From: Micromonospora orduensis
GTDB lineage: Bacteria > Actinomycetota > Actinomycetes > Mycobacteriales > Micromonosporaceae
Length of the DNA stretch: 50,085 nucleotides
NCBI RefSeq assembly: GCF_006228125.1
Contig: NZ_VDFY01000168.1
Location: forward strand, 1-50,085
Direction of reading: 5' to 3'
Of the stretch, positions 43,319-50,085 are shown piece by piece. The notes beneath the pieces were generated by a model. The model had not been told where the DNA came from. It searched no databases and saw only the letters and a list, made by a program, of their open reading frames with translations. Each line of letters begins with the position of its first letter. Positions within the stretch are counted from its first letter, which is position 1. The translations under genes and the position numbers were made by a program.

Positions 43319-46300
43319 AGCGGCCCTCGGCCTCGTCCATGGCCCGGTAGATCCGCTGCTCCGAAACCGGGTACGGGGTGCCCAGCGCCTGCGCGAAGAC
43401 GTTCACCCGCAACTCCTCGATCATCCAGCGGATCTGCCGGACGGCCGCCTCCTGCCGGCGTGCCGGTGGCAGGGCGGCGAGCAGGTCGTCGTACTCCTTC
43501 TGCACCACCGCGATCCGGTCCTGCTGCTGGCGGTCCCGCTGCGGGTTGCCGCCGAGGCGGTCCAGCCGGCGCTCGATGGCGGTCAGGTAGCGCAGCAGGT
43601 CGGGCAGGCGGGCGTACCCGGTCTCGGTGATGAAGCCGGCGTGCACCAGCCCCGCGAGCTGCTTGCGGATGTCGGCCAGCGCCGCCACCACCGCGAGGTT
43701 GCGGGTGGCGCCGAGCCGCTGCTCCACCGCGTACGCGGCGGCGAGGACCTTGCGGACCCGGTCCATCACCTCGACCACTGTGTCGACCAGGTCGGCGCGG
43801 ACCTTCTCGCGCAGCGCGGCGAACCCGTCGGCGTCCCACGCCGGCCCGCCTGCGGCGTCGATGAGCCGGTCGATGGCGGCGCCCGCCGCGTCCTCGATCA
43901 GCTCCTGCACGCCGCCGTGCGGGTTGCGGCTCAGCGCCAGCTTCGCCTCGTTGCTCAGCCGTCCCTGCAGGAACCGCGCCGGGGACGGCACGGTGAGCCG
44001 CAGCAGCCGGCGGGTGCCCGCCCAGTGCGCGGCTTCGGCCTCGCCGGGGGAGTCGAACACCTTCACCCCGACCGTCGCGCCTTCGTCGACAAGCGCCGGG
44101 TACGCGGTCACGGCGTAGCCGGCGCGGACCTGTTCGATGGTGCGTGGCAGGGTGCCGATGCTCCACTCGCGCAGGCCCGTCCGGGCGACCTCCGGCGCGG
44201 CCGCCGCCACCACCTGGCGTACCTCCTGGCGGAGCTGGCGTTGCAGGGCCGGCAGGTCCTTGCCCTCGGCGACGGGCTTCTCGTCGTCGCCCAGCACCCG
44301 GAAGGTGACCCGCAGGTGGGCGGGGAGCTTTGCGGGTTCCCAGGCGTCCCGGGGCACGGTGACCCCGGTCATCCGCCGCAGCTCGCGGGTGAGCGCGTCC
44401 AGCAACGGCTCCTTGCCCGGGGTGATCGCCGCCAGGGCGGCCCGGGCGAAGTCCGGCACCGGCACGAAGTTGCGGCGGATCGCCTTCGGCAGCGAGCGGA
44501 TCAGCGCGATCACGGTCTCCTCGCGCAGCCCCGGCACCTGCCAGTCGAAGCTCTCCGCGGGCACCTGGTTGAGCAGCGGCAGCGGGATGTCCACGGTGAC
44601 GCCGTCGGTGGGCGTACCCGGCTCGAACCGGTAGGTCAGCGGCAGACTCACACCGTCGGCCTGCCACTCGTCGGGGTAGTCGTCCTCGTCCACCCCGGCC
44701 CGGCCGTCGTTGATGAGCAGGTCGCGGGTGAACGTGAGCAGGTCGGGCTGCTCCCGGCGGGTCTTCTTCCACCACGAGTCGAAGTGCCGGCCGGAGACCA
44801 CGTCGGCGGGGATCCGCTGGTCGTAGAAGCCGAAGATGGTCTCGTCGTCGACAAGGATGTCCCGGCGTCGGGCCCGGCTCTCCAACTCCTCGATGTCGGC
44901 GAGCAGTCGCTTGTTGTCGGCCCAGAACTGGTGGTGGGTCTGCCAGTCGCCCTCGACGAGGGCGTGCCGGATGAACAGCTCCCGGCTCAGCGCCGGATCG
45001 ATCCGCCCGAAGTTGACTTTGCGGGAGGTGACCAGCGGGACGCCGTACAGGGTGACCTTCTCGTAGGCCATCACCGCGGCCTGCTTCTTCTCCCAGTGCG
45101 GCTCGCTGTAGCTGCGCTTGACCAGGTGCTGCGCGAGCGGTTCGACCCATTCCGGCTCGACCCGGCCGGCGATGCGACCCCAGAGCCGGGAGGTCTCCAC
45201 CAGTTCGGCGGCCATCACCCAGCGCGGCGGCTTCTTGAACAGCGCCGAGCCGGGGAACAGCGCGAACTTCGCCCCCCGGGCACCCAGGTACTCGTGCTTC
45301 TGGGCGTCCTTGAGGCCGATGTGCGACAGCAGGCCCGGCAGCAGCGACTGGTGCACCTTCGGGGTGTCGATCTCCTCGGGCAGGTCCGCGCCGCCACGGC
45401 GCCCCGTACCCCGGCCGGCGTCCGCGTCGCCCGCGGCGTCGCGCGCCGGCCGCCCGCCGCGCCGGTCGCCGTCCTGTGGGGTACGCAGCACCTGCCGCAG
45501 TTGACCGACGATGTCCTGCCATTCGCGGACCCGCAGGTAGTTCAGGTACTCCGTCTTGCACATCCGGCGGAACGCGCTGGAGGACAGCTCCCGCTGCTGC
45601 TCGCGCAGGTAGCGCCACAGGTTGAGGTACGCGACGAAGTCCGACTCGGAGTCGGCGAACCGGGCGTGCGCCTGGTCGGCTTGGGCCTGCTTCTCCGCCG
45701 GCCGCTCGCGCGGGTCCTGGATGGAGAGCGCGGCGGCGATCACCAGCACCTCGGTGGCGCAGCCGTTGCGCTCGCCCTCGACCACCATCCGGGCCAGTCG
45801 CGGGTCGACCGGCAGCTGGGCCAGCCGCCGGCCGAGCGCGGTGAGCCGCTTACCCGGGTCGGTCTCGGTCGGGTCCAGCGCGCCCAGCTCGTGCAGGAGG
45901 TTGACGCCGTCGGTGATGTTGCGCCGGTCCGGCGGGTCGATGAACGGGAACGCGGCGAGGTCGCCCAGCCCGATGGCCGTCATCTGGAGGATGACCGACG
46001 CCAGGTTGGTGCGCAGGATCTCCGGGTCGGTGAACTCGGGGCGGGACAGGAAGTCCTGCTCGTCGTAGAGGCGGATGCAGATGCCGTCCGACGTACGGCC
46101 GCAGCGGCCCTTGCGCTGGTTGGCCGACGCCTGGGAGATCGGCTCGATGGGCAGCCGCTGCACCTTGAGCCGGCTGGAGTAGCGGGAGATGCGGGCGGTG
46201 CCCGGGTCCACCACGTACTTGATGCCGGGCACGGTCAGCGAGGTCTCCGCGACGTTGGTGGCGAGCACCACCCGGCGCGAGCTGTGCGCGGCGAAGACCC

Positions 46301-47393
46301 GGTGCTGCTCCGCGCTGGACAGCCGGGCGTACAGCGGCAGGATCTCGGTGCCCAGCAGGGAGCGCTTCTTCTGCACCAGCTTGCCCAGCGCGTCGGCGGT
46401 GTCCCGGATCTCCCGCTCGCCGCTGAGGAAGACCAGGATGTCGCCGGGACCCTCGGCGGCCAGCTCCTCGACGGCGTCGCCGATCGCCTGGATCTGGTCG
46501 CGGACGTTCTCCTCGTCGCCGTCGCCGTCGCCGTCCTCCTCGCCCTCGGCCACCTCGACCAGCGGCCGGTAGCGCACCTCCACCGGATAGGTGCGCCCGG
46601 ACACCTCGACCACCGGCGCGGGCACGCCCTGCGGCTCGTCGGCGGTGGCCGGGCCGGCGAAGTGCCGGGCGAAGCGGTCGGTCTCGATGGTCGCCGAGGT
46701 GATGATCACCTTGAGGTCGGGTCGCCGGGGCAGCAGCTCCCGCAGGTAACCGAGGATGAAGTCGATGTTGAGGCTGCGCTCGTGCGCCTCGTCGATGATC
46801 AACGTGTCGTACTGGCGCAGCATCCGGTCGGTCTGCAACTCGGCCAGCAGGATGCCGTCGGTCATCAGCTTCACCAGGCTGCGCTCGCTGACCTGGTCGG
46901 TGAAGCGCACCTTGTAGCCGACCACGTCACCCAGCTCGGTGCCCAGCTCGTCGGCGATCCGGTCGGCCACCGTCCGGGCCGCCAACCGCCGGGGCTGGGT
47001 GTGCCCGATCAGGCCGTTGATGCCGCGTCCCAGCTCCAGGCAGATCTTGGGCAGCTGGGTGGTCTTGCCGGAGCCGGTCTCGCCCGCCACGATCACCACC
47101 TGGTGATCACGGATGGCGGCGGCGATGTCGTCCCTGCGCTCACTGACCGGCAACCCCGCCGGGTACGTGATGACGGGTACGGCCGCTCGCCGGGCGGCGA
47201 TCCGCTGCTCGGCCCGGGTCACGTCGGCGCTGATCTCGGCGAGTGCCGTCTCCAGCCGCTGGGGATCGCGCAGCTTGCGAGCGCCGTCCAGCCGCCGTTG
47301 GAGCCGGCGCTGGTCGCGGAACATCAGGGGAGAGAGGCGGCGGTGCAGCTCGCGTACCGGATCGGTCGCGGCGGAGGCGGCTGGATTCTGCAT
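43317..47393 (-). CDS. hrpA: HrpA-type ATP-dependent DEAH-box RNA helicase
   Basis: A 1358-residue helicase of full family length. The Walker A is AGETGSGKTTQLPKICLELG (about residue 98), followed by HTQPRRLAARTVADRIADEL, the DEAH box in TLIIDEAHERSLNID, SATIETDRFARHF and QRKGRCGRTSDGICIRLYDE (motif VI). A winged-helix/ratchet region follows, then an OB-like segment and the long HrpA C-terminal domain (DUF3418-type). It probably acts on mRNA or stalled ribosomes. The insert RGGRPARDAAGDADAGRGTG near residue 645 is low-complexity. The minus strand here also keeps very long open frames in other phases, a GC effect. Confidence 0.95.
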   Translation of the reverse strand: MQNPAASAATDPVRELHRRLSPLMFRDQRRLQRRLDGARKLRDPQRLETALAEISADVTRAEQRIAARRAAVPVITYPAGLPVSERRDDIAAAIRDHQVVIVAGETGSGKTTQLPKICLELGRGINGLIGHTQPRRLAARTVADRIADELGTELGDVVGYKVRFTDQVSERSLVKLMTDGILLAELQTDRMLRQYDTLIIDEAHERSLNIDFILGYLRELLPRRPDLKVIITSATIETDRFARHFAGPATADEPQGVPAPVVEVSGRTYPVEVRYRPLVEVAEGEEDGDGDGDEENVRDQIQAIGDAVEELAAEGPGDILVFLSGEREIRDTADALGKLVQKKRSLLGTEILPLYARLSSAEQHRVFAAHSSRRVVLATNVAETSLTVPGIKYVVDPGTARISRYSSRLKVQRLPIEPISQASANQRKGRCGRTSDGICIRLYDEQDFLSRPEFTDPEILRTNLASVILQMTAIGLGDLAAFPFIDPPDRRNITDGVNLLHELGALDPTETDPGKRLTALGRRLAQLPVDPRLARMVVEGERNGCATEVLVIAAALSIQDPRERPAEKQAQADQAHARFADSESDFVAYLNLWRYLREQQRELSSSAFRRMCKTEYLNYLRVREWQDIVGQLRQVLRTPQDGDRRGGRPARDAAGDADAGRGTGRRGGADLPEEIDTPKVHQSLLPGLLSHIGLKDAQKHEYLGARGAKFALFPGSALFKKPPRWVMAAELVETSRLWGRIAGRVEPEWVEPLAQHLVKRSYSEPHWEKKQAAVMAYEKVTLYGVPLVTSRKVNFGRIDPALSRELFIRHALVEGDWQTHHQFWADNKRLLADIEELESRARRRDILVDDETIFGFYDQRIPADVVSGRHFDSWWKKTRREQPDLLTFTRDLLINDGRAGVDEDDYPDEWQADGVSLPLTYRFEPGTPTDGVTVDIPLPLLNQVPAESFDWQVPGLREETVIALIRSLPKAIRRNFVPVPDFARAALAAITPGKEPLLDALTRELRRMTGVTVPRDAWEPAKLPAHLRVTFRVLGDDEKPVAEGKDLPALQRQLRQEVRQVVAAAAPEVARTGLREWSIGTLPRTIEQVRAGYAVTAYPALVDEGATVGVKVFDSPGEAEAAHWAGTRRLLRLTVPSPARFLQGRLSNEAKLALSRNPHGGVQELIEDAAGAAIDRLIDAAGGPAWDADGFAALREKVRADLVDTVVEVMDRVRKVLAAAYAVEQRLGATRNLAVVAALADIRKQLAGLVHAGFITETGYARLPDLLRYLTAIERRLDRLGGNPQRDRQQQDRIAVVQKEYDDLLAALPPARRQEAAVRQIRWMIEELRVNVFAQALGTPYPVSEQRIYRAMDEAEGR

Positions 47394-47512
47394 GTCGTGC
47401 CCAAGGATAGGCAGCCGCGCGGCGTACCGCCCCCGGGTTACCGCCGCGCCGGTGCCGCGCCGCTCGAACGGCCGTCTAGTGTTGCGGCCGACGTCGAGCT
47501 GGGGGGCCGGAA

Positions 47513-47881
47513 ATGGAGCTGCGGGACACCGACCGGGCGTTGGTGCAGGCCGCGACGGCGGTCGCCAAACTGCGGTGCCGCAGCCAGAGCCACACAGTGG
47601 CCTCGGCGGGGCGGACCGCCGACGGGCGGGTCTTCTCCGGCGTGAACGTCCAGCACGGCACCGGGGGCGCCTGCGCCGAGCTCGTCGTCGTCGGCACGGC
47701 GGCGACGCAGGGCGTGACGGCGCTGGAGACGATCGTCACGGTGACCGACCGGGGGCGCGCGGTCAGCGTGCCGTGCGGCGACTGCCGGCAGGTGCTCAGC
47801 GGCCACTTCCCGTCGCTGCGGGTGATCATCGGTGAGCCGGACGCTCTGCGGGTGGTCGAGATCGGGGACCTGCCCGGCTGA
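47513..47881 (+). CDS. Cytidine/blasticidin-type deaminase
   Basis: A 122-residue zinc deaminase. The zinc/catalytic motif is CAE in GGACAELVVVGTAA, and the second pair is PCGDCRQVLSGHF; both are hallmarks of the cytidine deaminase superfamily. SHTVASAGRTADGRVFSGVN corresponds to the substrate-binding FxVGA region but lacks the usual F.VGAA, so it may be a blasticidin-S-deaminase-like or other relative rather than the housekeeping Cdd. The ATG at 47513 follows GGGGGGCCGGAA. It is divergent from hrpA and converges on the YCII gene. Confidence 0.85.
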   Translation: MELRDTDRALVQAATAVAKLRCRSQSHTVASAGRTADGRVFSGVNVQHGTGGACAELVVVGTAATQGVTALETIVTVTDRGRAVSVPCGDCRQVLSGHFPSLRVIIGEPDALRVVEIGDLPG

Positions 47882-47883
47882 CG

Positions 47884-48243
47884 TCAGTCGCCGGCGGCCG
47901 CCTCCAGCATCGACCGGGGCATCGGCACCCCCTCGAACCGCACGTTGCCCTCCGGGACCAGCCAGCTCGTCACCCGCGCGGTCAACCGCCCGGCGCGCAC
48001 GGCCGGGTCGTTGGCGAACAGCGCGCGGGCCTCGTCCGGGGCGATGGAGAGCACGACGAAGCCCCGCAACCGGTCGTCGTCGGCGTGCAGGAACGGACCG
48101 GCCGCGAGCACCAGCCCCTGCTCCACGAGCCCGGCCTGGTGGGCCAGGTGGGCGTCCTGCAGCCGGTCGATCGCGTCCTGGGGCAGCTCCGGCGGATCCG
48201 ACGGTCGGACCAGGAGGACGACCGTGTGCTGGTCGAATCGCAT
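47884..48243 (-). CDS. YCII-related domain protein
   Basis: A 119-residue small protein of the YCII family. It has VVLLVRPSDPPELPQDAIDR, LQDAHLAHQAGLVEQG with the conserved His, LVLAAGPFLHADDDRLRGFV, and APDEARALFANDPAVRAGRL, matching the dimeric ferredoxin-like YCII fold (His and Asp motif). The biochemical role is not known. ATG at 48243 is preferred to a GTG two codons upstream because AGGG is better spaced. Only two bases separate its stop from that of the deaminase. Confidence 0.8.
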   Translation of the reverse strand: MRFDQHTVVLLVRPSDPPELPQDAIDRLQDAHLAHQAGLVEQGLVLAAGPFLHADDDRLRGFVVLSIAPDEARALFANDPAVRAGRLTARVTSWLVPEGNVRFEGVPMPRSMLEAAAGD

Positions 48244-48362
48244 GTCCACACCCTATGACGTGAACATCCCTCTTATGGGTGTCATGCACCATCTGTCCGC
48301 CGTGCGGTCGTCCGCGAAACTCATTCTCTTACTGAGGGTCGCAGGCGATCAGGAGGTGCGGA

Positions 48363-50085
48363 ATGGTCAGCAGACGACGACTGCTCGCGGCCGGTGCCGC
48401 CGGCGGTGCCGCGGTTATGGTCCCGGCGGGCTGGACGGCGTCCAGCCCGGCGCTCGCCGCGGCGCCGCTGGACGCTGCCGACATCCCGAAGTACGTCGCG
48501 CCGCTCCGGATCCCAGCGGCCATGCCACCGGTGGCGACCGGACCGGAGCGGGACACGTACGTCATCGCGGTGCGTCAGTTCCGCCAGCAGATCCTGCCGC
48601 CGTCCTGGCCGCGCACGACGGTGTGGGGTTACGGCTCCACCGCCCACCCCGCCAGTTTCGGCTACCCGTCGCCCACGATCATGGCTCGGGTGGGCCGCCC
48701 GGTACGCGTGACCTGGGTCAACCAGCTCGTCGACGACCGGGGTGACCACCTGCCGCACCTGCTGCCGGTGGACCCGACCCTGCACTGGGCCAACCCGCCG
48801 GGTGGAACGGCGGGCCGGGACCGGCACGGCCACCGGGACGGCGACCCCCGCGGATACCGGGGGCCGGTGCCGCAGGTGGTGCACCTGCACGGCGCGCACA
48901 GCACCCAGGAGAGCGACGGACACGCCGAGGCGTGGTACCTGCCGGTGACCCGGGACCTGCCGCCCGACTTCGCGGTGGCCGGCAGCGCGTACCGCGAGTT
49001 CCGGTCCCGCTTCGCCGAGGCCTGCGGCCTGCGCTGGGCACCGGGATCGGCCACCTTCGAGTACGCCAACGACCAGCGGCCCTGCACCCTCTGGTACCAC
49101 GACCACACCCTCGGGCTCACCCGGGAGAACGTCTACGCCGGGCCGGCCGGGTTCTACCTGCTCGGCGGCGGGGACGACCTGCCGGACGGCGTACTGCCCG
49201 GCCCGGCGCCGGCCCTCGACGACCCGCCGCACGCCCGGCACCACGACATTCCGCTGCTGATCCAGGACCGCAGCTTCGGCGCCGACGGCAGCCTCCGCTA
49301 CCCGGGCGGGCACGCGTCGCACGGCGACGAGGCGCGCTGGACGTCGGAGTTCTCCGGCTCCACAATCGTGGTCAACGGCCGTACCTGGCCCTCGCTGACC
49401 GTGCAACCCCGGCGCTACCGGTTCCGGCTGCTCAACGGCTGCAACAGCCGCTTCCTGATGCTCAGCGTCGTCGCCAACGCCACCGCGCGGCCGGCCCGTG
49501 CGGTGCTGCCGGTCTGGCAGATCGGCAGCGACGGCGGCTTCCTGCCCGAGCCGGTGCCGCACGACCGGGTGACCCTCGGCCCCGCCCAGCGGGTCGACGC
49601 CGTCGTCGACTTCACCGACGTCCCGGCGGGCACCGAGCTCTACCTGGTCAACGAGGGGCCGGACTGGGCGTACCGGGGCGGTCGGCCCGGGGTGGACTTC
49701 CCGCCTGCCGACCCGCGGACCACCGGGCAGGTGCTGCGCTTCGTGGTCACCGAGGCGGCCGGCGTGGACACCAGCGTGCCGCCGGAGCAGCTGCGGCTGC
49801 CGTCACACCCTCCGCTCGGGCCGGCCGAGCGGGTACGACGGCTGTCGCTCAACGAGCGGATGTCCGGCCGGTCGATGGTCATGCTGCTCGGCACCCTCGA
49901 CGAGCGCGGCCGGGGCCGGCCGCTGCGCTGGAGCGACCCGGCGACCGAGCAGCCCGTCCTCGGCGCCACCGAGGTGTGGGAGGTGCGCAACTTCACCCGG
50001 CACGTGCATCCGGTGCACCTGCACCAGGTCCAGTTCGAGCTGCTCGGTCGGGGGCATTCGGGCGGGGTGCAGCCGGACCCGGGGG
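48363..50085 (+). CDS. Tat-exported multicopper oxidase (3' end beyond window)
   Basis: 574 codons are visible of a three-cupredoxin-domain oxidase (CotA/bilirubin oxidase-like). The N-terminus VSRRRLLAAGAAGGAAVMVP followed by ALAAAP is a Tat signal peptide, suited to export of a folded copper protein. Copper ligands appear in HLHGAHS (about residue 173), WYHDHTLG (about 244) and HPVHLHQVQF (about 549). The final HCH...H motif for T1/T3 copper should lie beyond the right edge. AGGAGG-like sequence precedes the ATG at 48363. Substrate may be Mn/Fe or phenolics; unknown. Confidence 0.92.
   Translation, partial: MVSRRRLLAAGAAGGAAVMVPAGWTASSPALAAAPLDAADIPKYVAPLRIPAAMPPVATGPERDTYVIAVRQFRQQILPPSWPRTTVWGYGSTAHPASFGYPSPTIMARVGRPVRVTWVNQLVDDRGDHLPHLLPVDPTLHWANPPGGTAGRDRHGHRDGDPRGYRGPVPQVVHLHGAHSTQESDGHAEAWYLPVTRDLPPDFAVAGSAYREFRSRFAEACGLRWAPGSATFEYANDQRPCTLWYHDHTLGLTRENVYAGPAGFYLLGGGDDLPDGVLPGPAPALDDPPHARHHDIPLLIQDRSFGADGSLRYPGGHASHGDEARWTSEFSGSTIVVNGRTWPSLTVQPRRYRFRLLNGCNSRFLMLSVVANATARPARAVLPVWQIGSDGGFLPEPVPHDRVTLGPAQRVDAVVDFTDVPAGTELYLVNEGPDWAYRGGRPGVDFPPADPRTTGQVLRFVVTEAAGVDTSVPPEQLRLPSHPPLGPAERVRRLSLNERMSGRSMVMLLGTLDERGRGRPLRWSDPATEQPVLGATEVWEVRNFTRHVHPVHLHQVQFELLGRGHSGGVQPDPG

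Noticed and set aside
43233..47645. 1470-codon plus-strand open frame
   Set aside because: It is antisense to hrpA, whose helicase motifs are complete; the translation is low-complexity.

Overview
The window is high-GC DNA (roughly 70% or more by eye) with frequent GTG and some TTG starts, GTGA/ATGA start-stop overlaps and typical actinobacterial housekeeping genes. It fits a filamentous actinomycete of the Micromonosporaceae (Micromonospora-like); this is inferred from gene content and codon use, not from a marker gene. I saw no rRNA, tRNA, CRISPR array, insertion sequence or integrase.

Region 1 (1-23.6 kb) is a mosaic surface-polysaccharide locus. It opens with the end of an NAD kinase gene, a decayed chimeric gene (ATP-grasp-like start joined to a UDP-GlcNAc 2-epimerase end) and two hexapeptide acetyltransferases. 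Two modules of the same layout follow: leftward glycosyltransferase, rightward Wzx-like flippase plus glycosyltransferase(s), leftward Wzy-like polymerase. They lie at about 2.8-9.6 kb and 9.7-16.2 kb, and the two flippases and two polymerases are clear paralogs. Next is a complete CapE-CapF-CapG set for UDP-N-acetyl-L-fucosamine. Facing it is a translationally coupled operon of a DegT-type sugar aminotransferase, a PglC-like phosphoglycosyl transferase, a PglD-like acyltransferase and a glycosyltransferase. Together these supply amino sugars, start, assemble, flip and polymerise a glycan. No chain-length regulator or outer export machinery is in view.

Region 2 (23.7-43.3 kb) is mostly housekeeping: a DUF389 membrane protein, an APH-like kinase, Tex, a dGTPase-like HD hydrolase, a metallo-beta-lactamase-fold hydrolase, a secreted class A beta-lactamase-like protein, an SDR, a zinc alcohol dehydrogenase, and the sdhCAB operon with a divergent LysR regulator. 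Two sugar-related pieces interrupt it. One is a trio at 30.3-33.0 kb: a second PglD-like acyltransferase, a 3-hydroxyacyl-CoA dehydrogenase and a FabH-like ketoacyl synthase. The other is a dTDP-glucose 4,6-dehydratase at 42.2 kb. My leading hypothesis is that the trio makes a 3-hydroxyacyl (for example 3-hydroxybutyryl) group and attaches it to a 4-amino sugar of the polysaccharide. A short near-palindrome around GGTAAAGTGC recurs upstream of several polysaccharide genes and inside the promoter of this trio, which would tie them together.

Region 3 (43.3-50.1 kb) holds an HrpA-type helicase, a cytidine deaminase-like protein, a YCII-family protein and the first 574 codons of a Tat-exported multicopper oxidase that runs off the right edge.
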